Shown in pieces: positions 38,531 to 46,885 of a DNA stretch of 64,000 bases (positions are counted from its first letter, which is position 1; every line of letters begins with the position of its first letter). The translations under genes and the position numbers were made by a program. The stretch lies in the NCBI RefSeq assembly GCF_002339505.1, contig NZ_DDJO01000017.1, positions 109,924-173,923 on the forward strand. The letters run 5' to 3'. The notes under the pieces are model-generated. The model saw nothing but the letters and a program-made list of their open reading frames with translations, searched no databases and was not told where the DNA came from. The DNA is from Corynebacterium sp. UBA2622. GTDB lineage: Bacteria > Actinomycetota > Actinomycetes > Mycobacteriales > Mycobacteriaceae.

Positions 38531-39334
38531 TCATTCGAGGGCTCCACTCACCCCCGCCGTGGGTACGAGATAGGGGCGCCCAGATTGGAACCGCCAGATG
38601 GTGTGGTCGAGGTGGATGTAGTTGACGCCCAGGATGTCCGCAGCCGCCTCAACTAGCCGGGAGGCTTCCTTCGTGGAAACGCCACGCTGAAGCACCTGCG
38701 AAACGAAACGGATCACCATGCGGTCTGCTTTTACTCCAGGGATACCCACGAGCATGAGAAAGTAGTTCCAGGTCAAGCCGCTGCTTTGGCCACGTATCGC
38801 CAACCACTCCCTGGCTGTGTCCGAGCGCTCACGGCTTTCCCGCGAATTCAACCTGTCCTTGGCATCGCTCACAGCCTGGATGGAGTGACGCTCAAGAACT
38901 CTTGCGGCCTCCAGAGCGGCGTACGCCTTGTAGGGGGCGGAAAGCCGGGACGAGGTTCTCCAGCGGTTATTCGTCTTGTGGACGAACTCATCGACTCCTC
39001 CCCAGCGATGGAATGCGTCGACGAGGTGAGTGGCGGTATCGGTTTGCGGATCGGCTTTCTCCGCTATCCGCAATTCTCGGTATCGGTTCACCAGGTTGAT
39101 CACGCCTGTGTACCGGTTGCCCGTGGAGTAGATGGCGTCAAGAACGGCTAGGGCGACGCTCTGATAGCCATCGGGGTGAAACCACCGGTTTGGGTCTGAG
39201 CCGAATTGGGTGGTCACGCGGGTCAAAAGTTTCTGGACATCGCAATCCGCAATCATTTTCCGCTCCATGTTGGCGCTGGGTCGTTGGGGCGCAAGCTTCT
39301 CTTTGCTTGGGAGGTGAGAATCCACAGTATCCAA
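38531..39334 (-). CDS. Orphan protein with helix-hairpin-helix glycosylase-like C-terminal region
   Basis: A 267-residue helical protein I do not recognise as a named family. Around residue 200 the stretch LMLVGIPGVKADRMVIRFV resembles a helix-hairpin-helix, and about 40 residues later VNYIHLDHTIWRF has the place of the catalytic-aspartate segment (VDTHVxRV) in HhH-GPD DNA glycosylases. The catalytic lysine position is not matched. The frame opens at TTG (39334); the ATG at 39268 is an alternative and neither has a clear ribosome-binding site. Base composition looks lower in GC than the neighbours. It lies directly beyond tRNA-Leu and its terminator. Confidence 0.55.
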   Translation of the reverse strand: MDTVDSHLPSKEKLAPQRPSANMERKMIADCDVQKLLTRVTTQFGSDPNRWFHPDGYQSVALAVLDAIYSTGNRYTGVINLVNRYRELRIAEKADPQTDTATHLVDAFHRWGGVDEFVHKTNNRWRTSSRLSAPYKAYAALEAARVLERHSIQAVSDAKDRLNSRESRERSDTAREWLAIRGQSSGLTWNYFLMLVGIPGVKADRMVIRFVSQVLQRGVSTKEASRLVEAAADILGVNYIHLDHTIWRFQSGRPYLVPTAGVSGALE

Positions 39335-39536
39335 GGACCGGAGGGTATACGTCCGATCGTCTTATAAAGACCTCCTCGCCCCCGCCCTGACCGCCGGCTG
39401 CGCACTCGCGGCAGCCAGGCAACGGCCGACGGAGAGGTTGCTGAATCGATGATTCCGCGTCACCGCGGTGCGCCGAGCTGGTAGTTTGGACGTCGATAAG
39501 CCATTCGCCGAACGACGCGCCTGACAAGGACGACTC

Positions 39537-39965
39537 ATGCCACTTGCCCCCATAACGAAGCCCCGGCTGGACGAGGCTCTCGCCCAACTGGGCCTGCAGA
39601 CCGGGCGGAGCGATGACGGCGATGTCGTTGCCGCGTTCGAGAACGTCGAAGTCTTCTTCATCCTGGACGAGGCGGTGACGACGGTCCGGGCCTACTGGCT
39701 GGGCATCGTCACCGGTGAGGGGGAGCAGGACAGGCTTCGGGAGGTGGTCAACGCCTTCAACTCGGAGATCCCGTTGGGCAAGGTCTCGCGGGTGATGGCT
39801 CCGGGCGGGATGTCCGTGGAGTTCCGCCACCACTTCCTAAATGCCACCGGTGTTTCCGACGAGCAGCTGCACCAGATGCTGGACCTGTTTTTCCAGGTCG
39901 CCTTCTACATCATCGAGGGTGTGGAAGCGGCATTTCCGGACGTCTACGTGGGCGGGGAGGAGTAA
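39537..39965 (+). CDS. YbjN-domain protein (first of a pair)
   Basis: A 142-residue protein with the fold of YbjN/type-III-secretion-chaperone-like domains: N-terminal helix, central strands (VAAFENVEVFFILDEAVTTV), LREVVNAFNSEIPLGKVSR and a long C-terminal helix (QLHQMLDLFFQVAFYIIEGV). YbjN proteins act as sensory or stress-linked adaptors in some bacteria; no defined function exists here. An AAGGACG stretch precedes the ATG. A related gene follows three bases after its stop, so the two are probably cotranslated. The 200 bases upstream are non-coding. Confidence 0.75.
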   Translation: MPLAPITKPRLDEALAQLGLQTGRSDDGDVVAAFENVEVFFILDEAVTTVRAYWLGIVTGEGEQDRLREVVNAFNSEIPLGKVSRVMAPGGMSVEFRHHFLNATGVSDEQLHQMLDLFFQVAFYIIEGVEAAFPDVYVGGEE

Positions 39966-39968
39966 ACG

Positions 39969-40412
39969 ATGAAACTTTTCGGCGGCAGGAAGCCCTCGGA
40001 CGCCACGGCCCCGGCAACCAGCGACCGGGCCATCAAGGTGCTCAAGGAGCGCGACTACGAGGCGGAGACGAACGAGCACGACGTGATCACCGTGCCGTTC
40101 AACGGCGGGATGTGCGTGGTGCGCACAAACCCGGACTACCTGGAGATCGGCGCGCGCATCGCGGGCGAGCAGATGGAGGGTGCGAAGCGCTCCGAGGTCC
40201 TGGATTGGGCGGAGAACTTCAACCGGAACAACTTCGTCCCCACCCTCTTCGTGGCGGGGGACGGCGAGGGCAACGGCCTGGGCCTGCTGGCGGTTTACCG
40301 CATCCCCACGGCGTGGGAGTACACCGACGAGCAGTTCGAGGAGCAGCTCTTCCGGGGCCTCGACGCGGTCTCCCAGGTGCTGCGCGGCTACCTCGCCGGC
40401 TACGAGGTCTAG
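39969..40412 (+). CDS. YbjN-domain protein (second of a pair)
   Basis: A 147-residue paralogue-like partner of the preceding gene with the same domain layout: AIKVLKERDYEAETNEHDVI, then VPFNGGMCVVRTNPDYLEI, DWAENFNRNNFVPTLFV and a final helix ending YLAGYEV. The first 18 residues are a flexible, charged and Thr/Ala-rich lead. The pair may form a heterodimer, which is inference. It ends before a strong bidirectional terminator. Confidence 0.75.
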   Translation: MKLFGGRKPSDATAPATSDRAIKVLKERDYEAETNEHDVITVPFNGGMCVVRTNPDYLEIGARIAGEQMEGAKRSEVLDWAENFNRNNFVPTLFVAGDGEGNGLGLLAVYRIPTAWEYTDEQFEEQLFRGLDAVSQVLRGYLAGYEV

Positions 40413-40462
40413 CATGAGATCTAGGACCCGCCCGCTTGACGACGACCCGCGGCTGAGAACGT

Positions 40463-40500
40463 AGAAAAGGTGCGCCCCGGATGGGATGCGCACCTTTTCT
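40463..40500. terminator. Bidirectional terminator
   Basis: A 13-base-pair perfect stem (AGAAAAGGTGCGC at 40463-40475 with 40488-40500), T-rich on both strands. It separates the plus-strand YbjN pair from the minus-strand DoxX gene. Confidence 0.9.
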
Positions 40501-40512
40501 TTGAACCAGCTT

Positions 40513-40938
40513 TTACTTCTCCGGGTACCCCGCGGCCCAGAGCGCGGCGGCGATGAGCGCCGGCTGGCCGAACAGACGCCCGAGGCGCCGGCCGTCCGTG
40601 TCCAGCCCGAAGGCGTCCTTGCCCTCGGCGTACTGGCCGATGTTGCCGGGGAAGATCGCCGCGTAGAACGCGGCCAGGGCAACCCCGGTCAAACGTCGCT
40701 GCTTCGGCAGCGCGAGAAGGGATGCGCCGAGAGCGATCTCCGCAACCCCGGAGCCGAGGACCACGAGATCCTTGTTCATCGGAATCCAGTCGGGCACCTG
40801 GGCCTGGAAGTCGTTGCGGGCGAAGGTGAGGTGGCTGGTGCCGGCGAAGCTCATGAAGGTGCCCAGCGCGAGGCGGGCGACGTTCTGCGAGGTCGAGGCC
40901 TTGCCGGGGTTCTTTAAACGCGGGAGAAGGTTTGCCAT
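40513..40938 (-). CDS. DoxX-family membrane protein
   Basis: A 141-residue protein with four predicted membrane helices. Family features are RLALGTFMSFAGTSHLTFAR near residue 21, GSGVAEIALGASLLALPKQR near 62 and ALAAFYAAIFPGNIGQYAEG near 87. Start at the ATG giving MANLLPRL, preceded by an AAAGGA site. It follows the zinc-dependent dehydrogenase gene by 29 bases in the same orientation, so both may respond to the same redox or aldehyde signal; that link is inference. A paralogue is at 25652-26113. Confidence 0.8.
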   Translation of the reverse strand: MANLLPRLKNPGKASTSQNVARLALGTFMSFAGTSHLTFARNDFQAQVPDWIPMNKDLVVLGSGVAEIALGASLLALPKQRRLTGVALAAFYAAIFPGNIGQYAEGKDAFGLDTDGRRLGRLFGQPALIAAALWAAGYPEK

Positions 40939-40967
40939 TGGGTGTCCTTTCGGCATAGACGGTTGGA

Positions 40968-42143
40968 TTACGGCTTGAGCACGACCTTGATGCAGCCGTC
41001 CTGCTTCTTCTGGAACTTCTCGTACATCTCGGGGGCGTCGTCAAGCGGCGCGGTGTGCGTCTTCAGGTCGAGCACGCCGAGCGGATCCGAGGGGTCGTCG
41101 ACGAGCGGGAGGATGTCGTCGGTCCAGTTACGCACGTTGCACTGGCCCATACGCATCTGGATCTGCTTGTCGAAGAGCGTCATCATCGGCATCGGGTCCT
41201 TCATCCCGCCGTAGACACCGCTGAGTGAGATCGTTCCGCCGCGGCGGACGGCATCGATGGCGGTGTAGAGCGCGCTGAGGCGGTCCACCCCCGCGTTCTC
41301 CACGGCCGCGCGGCCGAGGGGCGAGGGCAGCAGCCCCGCGGCGGCTTGGGCGACACCGACGACGGGGGAGCCGTGGGCCTCCATGCCGACGGCATCGACG
41401 ACGGAGTCGGGCCCGCGGCCGTCGGTGAGCTCTCGCAGCGCGTCCGCGACACCCTCGCCGTCGTCCATGACCTCGATGCCGTGGCGCTCGGCCATGGCGC
41501 GGCGTTCCGCGACCGGGTCGACGGCGACGACCCGGTAACCCAGGTGCTTACCGATGCGCGCGGACATCTGGCCGATTGGGCCGAGGCCTAACACGGCGAG
41601 GGTGCCCTCCTGCGGCACCGCGGCGTACTGCACGGCCTGCCACGCGGTGGGCAGGACATCCGAGAGAAAGAGGAAGCGCTCGTCCTCACCGACGTTGGGA
41701 ACCTTGATCGGGCCGTAATCCGCGTGGGGGACGCGCAGGTACTCGGCCTGCCCACCGGGCAGTGAGCCGTAGAGGCGGGAGTAACCGAAAAGGGTGGCAC
41801 CCGAGCCGTACTCGTGAACCTGCGTGGTCTCGCACTGGGACTGCAGGCCGTGGCGGCACATCCAGCAGTGGCCGCAGGAGACGTTGAAGGGCACGACAAC
41901 GCGGTCGCCCGGCTTGAGGTTGGTGACCTCGCTGCCGACTTCCTCGACGATGCCCATCGGCTCGTGGCCGATCACGTCGCCCTTGTCCATGAAGGGGCCG
42001 AGGACCTCGTAGAGGTGGAGGTCGGAGCCGCAGATGGCGGTTGAGGTGATGCGGACGATGGCGTCAGTGGGTTCGAGGAGGGTGGGGTCGGGGACCTGCT
42101 CCACGCTCACGGAGCGCTTTCCTTGCCAAGTGAGGGCTTTCAT
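40968..42143 (-). CDS. Zinc-dependent alcohol/formaldehyde dehydrogenase-like protein
   Basis: A 391-residue medium-chain dehydrogenase. Catalytic zinc ligands are in ICGSDLHLYE (Cys near residue 38) and VIGHEPMGIVEE (His-Glu near 60). The structural zinc loop SCGHCWMCRHGLQSQC near 96 has all four cysteines. The Rossmann motif LAVLGLGPIGQMSARIG is near 190. The length and the ends resemble the glutathione-independent formaldehyde dehydrogenase-like subgroup; substrate is not determined. Start at MKALTWQG is fixed by a GAAAGGAT site. Confidence 0.88.
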   Translation of the reverse strand: MKALTWQGKRSVSVEQVPDPTLLEPTDAIVRITSTAICGSDLHLYEVLGPFMDKGDVIGHEPMGIVEEVGSEVTNLKPGDRVVVPFNVSCGHCWMCRHGLQSQCETTQVHEYGSGATLFGYSRLYGSLPGGQAEYLRVPHADYGPIKVPNVGEDERFLFLSDVLPTAWQAVQYAAVPQEGTLAVLGLGPIGQMSARIGKHLGYRVVAVDPVAERRAMAERHGIEVMDDGEGVADALRELTDGRGPDSVVDAVGMEAHGSPVVGVAQAAAGLLPSPLGRAAVENAGVDRLSALYTAIDAVRRGGTISLSGVYGGMKDPMPMMTLFDKQIQMRMGQCNVRNWTDDILPLVDDPSDPLGVLDLKTHTAPLDDAPEMYEKFQKKQDGCIKVVLKP

Positions 42144-42341
42144 AAAGATCCTTTCATATGAACGGGATAGTGCCGATCGTAGTGAAGCCACTCACACCCC
42201 GCCAGAACCGGAATGCGGAAACCGGCAATCCTGCCAATGTGATGCCAGAAAGTTGGGAAATGCGCTATACACAAGCTGTAAACACGCAGCCATGCGTCCG
42301 GTTCGCGGGCGCGGGCTCCCGGACAGGCAAAGGCGGACGGA

Positions 42342-42821
42342 TTGCGACATCTCGCATGGGCCGCGGCGCTCCCACTCAGCGCTGCGCTGCTTACCGGCTG
42401 CGGGGCGATCCCCGCGGACCCGGAGGGCACGTACAACAGGGCAAAGGACGGCACCCTTGTCGTGGGAGTCTCCGAGCACGAGCCGTGGACCTCGGTGGAC
42501 GAGTCCTCGGGGGAGGTCACGGGAACGGAGGCGGACCTGGTCAAGGGTTTCGCCGACTCCATCAACGCCGACGTGGAATGGAAGGTCGCCCCGGAGAGCG
42601 TCCTCGTCGGGTGGATGGAGGACGGTGAGGTCGACGTGATGATCGGCGGGCTCACCGCGAAGTCGCCCTGGGCGAAGGACATCGCCCTGACCCGCCCGTA
42701 CACCACCGTCGAAAGCGGGGACGGCAACAAGGAGAAGATGGTCATGGGTGTCCCCATGGGAGAAAACAAGCTCCTGGTGGAGCTCGAGCGCTACCTCCCG
42801 CAGGCGGAGGGGGAGATCTGA
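42342..42821 (+). CDS. Truncated solute-binding lipoprotein (SBP type 3 N-lobe)
   Basis: A 159-residue lipoprotein starting at TTG after an AGGCGGA site. The signal peptide is followed by a lipobox ALLTGCGA. The mature part matches lobe I of family 3 amino-acid-binding proteins (GTLVVGVSEHEPWTSVDE, ADLVKGFADSI, DVMIGGLTAKSPWAKDIAL), but the normal second lobe is missing and the chain ends at about half the usual length. No permease or ATPase gene follows; its stop codon overlaps the start of a cation efflux gene by one base. It may be a stand-alone sensor or accessory lipoprotein. Confidence 0.75.
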   Translation: MRHLAWAAALPLSAALLTGCGAIPADPEGTYNRAKDGTLVVGVSEHEPWTSVDESSGEVTGTEADLVKGFADSINADVEWKVAPESVLVGWMEDGEVDVMIGGLTAKSPWAKDIALTRPYTTVESGDGNKEKMVMGVPMGENKLLVELERYLPQAEGEI

Positions 42822-43810
42822 TGGCGCAGGTGGACGAGGCGAGCACCGGTTCCGGCATCGACGCGCTGCCGGAGGACCACGGCAGGTTGCTGCGGCGCGC
42901 CGTGCGCCTGGAGTGGATCACCCTGGCCACCCTGGTGGTCACGGTGGCCATCGTCGGAGTGGTCTCCGGGCAGTCCCAGGCCATGAAGACGGCCTGGTAC
43001 GAGGACCTGTTGTCCTTCCTCCCACCGCTGGCCTTCCTCGCGGCCACGCGTGTGACCCGGAAGAAACCGGACGCCAAGCACCCCTACGGCCACCACCGCG
43101 CCATCGAGGTCGGCCACCTCGTGGCGGGCTCAGCCCTGCTCGCCATGGGTGCCTTCCTGGTCATCGGGGCGGTGCTCAACCTCGCCAACCGGGAGAAACC
43201 GCCGATCGGCACCGTCGTCCTCTTCGGGCACAGCATCTGGCTGGGCTGGCTCATGGTCGCTGCGATGACGGTCACGGGCATCGCACCCGTCATCCTCGGC
43301 CGGATGAAGATGAAGTTGGCCGACCCGCTGCACGACAAAGTTCTCTACGCCGACGCCGACATGAACAAGGCCGACTGGATGACATCGGTGTCCACCATCG
43401 TGGGTGTGCTCGGCATTGGCATCGGCCTGTGGTGGATGGATGCGGTGGCCGCGATCGTCGTCGCGGTCTCCATCGTGTGGGACGGTATCACCAACGTGCG
43501 CACGGCCGTGCGGGACCTCACCGACGCCCGCGCCACCGACCTGAAGCGGAAGAAACACCCGCTGATCGGCACAATCGAGCTGACGGCGGAGAAGGAGCCC
43601 TGGGTGCGCGAGGCGGCGGCGCGGGTGCGCGACGAGGGCCACGTCCTTCACGTCGAGCTCTTCGCCATTCCCCACCCGGGGCAGGATCCGGACGTCGAAA
43701 AGCTTCGTGAGCTTCGCGACGCTCTCCACGCCCTCGACTACAAGGTCCACGACGTGGTGGTCACCGCCGTGCCCGCGATCCCCGCGTACCTGACGGAGGA
43801 GCAGCGGTAG
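42821..43810 (+). CDS. Cation diffusion facilitator transporter
   Basis: A 329-residue metal exporter of the CDF family. Membrane helices occupy about residues 30-215; family signatures are HPYGHHRAIEVGHLVAGS near 88 and DKVLYADADMNKADWMTSV near 170 (the aspartate-rich metal site), with a cytosolic C-terminal domain from about 245 (VREAAARVRDEGHVLHVELF). The metal (Zn, Fe or Mn) cannot be fixed. Its ATG overlaps the stop of the preceding lipoprotein, implying coupled translation. Confidence 0.85.
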   Translation: MAQVDEASTGSGIDALPEDHGRLLRRAVRLEWITLATLVVTVAIVGVVSGQSQAMKTAWYEDLLSFLPPLAFLAATRVTRKKPDAKHPYGHHRAIEVGHLVAGSALLAMGAFLVIGAVLNLANREKPPIGTVVLFGHSIWLGWLMVAAMTVTGIAPVILGRMKMKLADPLHDKVLYADADMNKADWMTSVSTIVGVLGIGIGLWWMDAVAAIVVAVSIVWDGITNVRTAVRDLTDARATDLKRKKHPLIGTIELTAEKEPWVREAAARVRDEGHVLHVELFAIPHPGQDPDVEKLRELRDALHALDYKVHDVVVTAVPAIPAYLTEEQR

Positions 43811-43859
43811 GCGTGGACTAAGCTTTCCAGGTTAACCCCTTCCCCGACCCGCCGAGAAA

Positions 43860-44862
43860 ATGACTGTCTACCCCGCCCCGCTCGAACCCGGCTCAACCAT
43901 CCGCGTGGTCACCCCCTTCGCTTTCCCTGCCCTTCGTGGTGGACAGGGGCACGGGCGACTACCTCGCCCGGCTGGCGACGCAGCGTCTGACGGACCTGGG
44001 GCTCAACGTCACTTTCGGTGCCCACGTCAACGAGTCCGACGAGTTCTACACCTCGGAGGTGGAGTCGCGGGTGCGCGACATCCACGCGGCGTTCCGCGAC
44101 CCGGAGGTCGACGGCATCCTCTCCGTCATCGGCGGGTTCAACAGCAACGAGCTCCTGCCGTTCCTCGATTATGACCTCATCGCGGCGAACCCCAAGTTCC
44201 TCTGCGGGCACTCCGACATCACCGCTCTCCAGAACGCCCTGTTCGCGCGCGCCGGGCTGGTGACGTACTCGGGGCCGCACTGGTCCACCTTCGGCATGCG
44301 CGACCACAGCGAGCTGACCCGGCGCTCCTTCCGGCACGCGGCGTTCACGTCCGAGCCGATCGAGTGGGAGTCCAGCCCGTGGTACACGGACGACGACTGG
44401 TTCCTCCACCAGGACAACCGCGTCACCGAGCCCACCACGGGCTGGTGGGCCATCCAGGAGGGCGAGACCGCGGGTACGGCGATCGGTTCCAACCTGAGCA
44501 TCTTCACCCTCCTGCACGGCACGGAGTACCTTCCGGAGCTCGCCGGCAGCGTCCTCTTCGCGGAGGTGACCATGAACTCGGACATCACGGAGTTCCGCCG
44601 CCGCCTCATGTCCGTGATCCAGCAGCCCGGCGGGGAGGGCATCCGCGCCGTTGTGATCGGCCGCTTCCAGAACGGCAGCGGTGTCACCCGGGAGGACCTC
44701 GAGTCCACCATCGAGTCCATTCCCCTGCTGGAGAACATCCCCGTGGTGGCCAACGTGGACTTCGGCCACACGAACCCCCTGCTCACCTTCCCGGTGGGCG
44801 GGCGCGTGGAGCTGTCCGTCCACGAGGGGGCCACAACGATCCGCTTTCCCAGGGAGGCATAA
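43860..44862 (+). pseudogene. S66-family LD-carboxypeptidase/MccF-like protein, frameshifted
   Basis: The first frame (from ATG 43860) encodes TVYPAPLEPGSTIRVVTP, the normal start of MccF-like S66 peptidases, and then loses homology. A second frame picks up at about 43918 with SLSLPFVVDRGTGDYLARL and runs to 44862. It keeps the nucleophile segment CGHSDITALQNAL and the later NVDFGHTNPLL histidine. One extra base in the run CCCCCTT (43912-43918) accounts for the break. The downstream part alone could start at 43936 but would lack the first strand. Either a real lesion or a sequencing error in a homopolymer. The MFS gene follows directly. Confidence 0.8.
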
Positions 44863-46287
44863 GTGTCCCGAGAACTCACATCCCCGGCACAACGTTGGGG
44901 ATTTTTTGCCGTTATCTCTCTCGGGCTGCTGATGATCGGTTTGGACAACTCGATCCTCTACACCGCCCTGCCCGTGCTGGAGTCCCAGCTGAACACCACA
45001 CACACCCAGGCCCTGTGGATCATCAACGCGTACCCCCTGGTCATCGCCGGCCTGCTGCTGGGTACGGGCACGCTGGGTGACAAGATCGGCCACCGGCTCA
45101 TGTTCACCCTTGGGCTGGCCATTTTCGGCGCGGCCTCAGCCGCCGCGGCCTTCGCCCCCACCGCCTGGGCCCTCGTGGCCGCCCGGGCGGTCCTGGGGGT
45201 GGGCGGGGCGACGATGATGCCGGCCACGCTCGCACTGATCCGCCTGACCTTTCCCGACGAGCGCGAGCGAAACACCGCCATCGGTATCTGGGGCTCGGTT
45301 GCCGTGGTCGGGGCCGGCATCGGGCCCGTCGTGGGCGGGCTGCTCCTGGAGAAGTTCTGGTGGGGCTCGGTGTTCCTCATCAACGTGCCCATCGTTGCCG
45401 TGGCGCTCATACTCACCCTCGCGCTGGCGCCGGAGAACCTCCCCAACCCGCGGCAGCACTGGGATGTCGTGTCGTCGGGGTATGCGCTGCTGGCACTTTC
45501 GGGTCTCACGATGACCATCAAGGAAACCGTCAATCCCGCCCGCACGCCCGCCCTTCTCGCCGCGGCGATGGTGGCGGCGGTGGTGGGAGGGGCGCTTTTC
45601 GGGCGTCGTCAAGCGAAGCTTGAGCAACCCCTGCTGGCCTTCGACATCTTCCGCTCGCGGCTGTTCACGGGTGGGGTCGTCGCCGCGGCGGGAGGTATGT
45701 TCGTCGTCGCGGGCGTTGAGTTGGTGACCACCCAGAAGCTCCAGCTTGTCGACGAATTCTCACCCCTTCACGCCGGAGCCGTCGTGATGGTCATGGCCCT
45801 CACGGCGATTCCCACCTCCACACTCGGGGGCGCATTCCTGCACCGGGTGGGTTTCCTGCCGTTGATCGCAGGCGGGTTTGTCACGGGTGCAGTGGGCGCC
45901 GCGGTCCTGCTCTGGGCTTCCCAGGCGGGGTCCATGCCGGGAATCCTGTCTGCGCTGGCGCTGCTGGGCATCGGCGACGGCGCGGTGATGTCCGTGGCCT
46001 CCATCGCGATCATCGGTGCCGCGCCGTTGTCGCGCTCCGGCATGGCGGCCGGCGTGGAGGAGGTCTCCTACGAGTTCGGCACGCTGCTGACCGTGGCCAT
46101 CACGGGTTCGCTGCTCCCGCTGTGGTTGACCCGCAACCTCGATCACGCCACCTACAACGAGGCGTACACGTCGGCGTACCACTCGGTTGTGGCCCTTCTC
46201 GGCTCCGCCGCCGTGCTCTTCGCCCTCGTCACGTGGTGGTGCTTCCGCGACAACCCGAAGTCGGGGGAGCGCACGGCTGCGCACTAG
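44863..46287 (+). CDS. MFS drug-efflux-type transporter (DHA2-like)
   Basis: A 474-residue membrane transporter starting at GTG directly after the S66 gene stop. The N-terminal half has the signature MIGLDNSILYTALPVLESQL, TGTLGDKIGHRL and RAVLGVGGATMMPATLALIR (motif C-like), followed by GIGPVVGGLLLEKFWWGSVF. Twelve to fourteen helices can be drawn, consistent with the QacA-type DHA2 group. Substrates are unknown; relatives export dyes and antiseptics. It looks intact, in contrast with its neighbours. A bidirectional terminator follows. Confidence 0.88.
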   Translation: MSRELTSPAQRWGFFAVISLGLLMIGLDNSILYTALPVLESQLNTTHTQALWIINAYPLVIAGLLLGTGTLGDKIGHRLMFTLGLAIFGAASAAAAFAPTAWALVAARAVLGVGGATMMPATLALIRLTFPDERERNTAIGIWGSVAVVGAGIGPVVGGLLLEKFWWGSVFLINVPIVAVALILTLALAPENLPNPRQHWDVVSSGYALLALSGLTMTIKETVNPARTPALLAAAMVAAVVGGALFGRRQAKLEQPLLAFDIFRSRLFTGGVVAAAGGMFVVAGVELVTTQKLQLVDEFSPLHAGAVVMVMALTAIPTSTLGGAFLHRVGFLPLIAGGFVTGAVGAAVLLWASQAGSMPGILSALALLGIGDGAVMSVASIAIIGAAPLSRSGMAAGVEEVSYEFGTLLTVAITGSLLPLWLTRNLDHATYNEAYTSAYHSVVALLGSAAVLFALVTWWCFRDNPKSGERTAAH

Positions 46288-46332
46288 ATCGCGCTTGGGG
46301 CTGTGCCCGCGTCGGAGCGAATACACAAAAAT

Positions 46333-46357
46333 CGCCTCCCCGGAGGGAGGCGGTTTT
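46333..46357. terminator. Bidirectional terminator
   Basis: Arms CGCCTCCC (46333-46340) and GGGAGGCG (46345-46352) around CGGA, with TTTT on the plus side and a T-run on the minus side. It separates the MFS gene from the minus-strand peptide gene. Confidence 0.9.
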
Positions 46358-46389
46358 AGTTACCCAGGATGCCCTGGGCGTTGGAACTC

Positions 46390-46512
46390 TTACTTGCCGA
46401 GAGCGCCGATGAAGTTGGAGGAGAGCTCCTGAAGGCCGTAGAACGGAACCTGGATCAGGGAGCCGAGGGCGGAGATGAACTGCTGGATGGTGGTGAAGAT
46501 GGTGTCAATCAT
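46390..46512 (-). CDS. 40-residue amphipathic peptide, possible PorA-type channel peptide
   Basis: A complete small gene: an AAAGGG ribosome-binding site five bases before ATG, 40 codons, TAA, then a strong terminator. It begins MIDTIFTTIQQFISALGSLI and continues with QVPFYGLQELSSNFIGALGK. There is no signal peptide; hydrophobic residues recur every three to four positions, giving an amphipathic helix broken by a proline. Corynebacterial outer-membrane channels (PorA, PorH and the roughly 40-residue C. jeikeium PorA) have this size and build, but sequence similarity is not evident to me. A secreted surface-active peptide is the alternative. Confidence 0.65.
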   Translation of the reverse strand: MIDTIFTTIQQFISALGSLIQVPFYGLQELSSNFIGALGK

Positions 46513-46601
46513 TTTTGACCCTTTCGGTTGAGTTTGTGCTTACGAGAGAGACTTTATGGAAAATCCGGACCCAACAAAACCCCGGCCCCCGATCCCGGTA
46601 C

Positions 46602-46631
46602 GGAGATTCGCAAAATAAAGTGGAAATCTCC
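46602..46631. repeat. Inverted repeat upstream of the peptide gene
   Basis: GGAGATT (46602-46608) and AATCTCC (46625-46631) flank an AT-rich centre. It lies about 95-120 bases upstream of the peptide gene on the minus strand and may be a regulator site. The 370-base gap 46513-46885 otherwise has no gene. Confidence 0.35.
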
Positions 46632-46729
46632 CTACAGGTGTAACGCTTTCCAATGGCAAAATTTTTGATTTGTCCACGTCGTGGGACGGCGGGCGGGGGT
46701 AGTGGGGGTGGCAATAACGCCGCCAGCTA

Positions 46730-46745
46730 AGTGAAGTAGATCACA
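46730..46745. promoter_or_regulatory. GlxR/CRP-type binding site
   Basis: AGTGAAGTAGATCACA matches the corynebacterial GlxR consensus TGTGA-N6-TCACA at all positions but the first. It lies between the minus-strand peptide gene and the plus-strand PAP2 gene and could control either. GlxR binding is inferred. Confidence 0.6.
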
Positions 46746-46834
46746 TGTGCATCCGTTCGCCACGTACCCCATAATGGGGGTAAGACGACCCTGCCACAAC
46801 GAAAAAGCCCGGACCCTGATCACAGAAAGGGGCC

Positions 46835-46852
46835 ATGAACTGCGTTTTTTAA
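46835..46852 (+). other. Five-codon upstream ORF with its own ribosome-binding site
   Basis: AGAAAGG is followed by ATG and codons for MNCVF, then TAA, 34 bases before the PAP2 frame opens and in the same frame. It could be a leader peptide or the remnant of an earlier start of the damaged PAP2 gene. A GGAGGGT/ACCCTCC hairpin (46892-46912) lies between it and the ATG at 46919. Confidence 0.3.
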
Positions 46853-46885
46853 GTGACTTTTCCGCTCCACACGTTTGCTTAGCTG

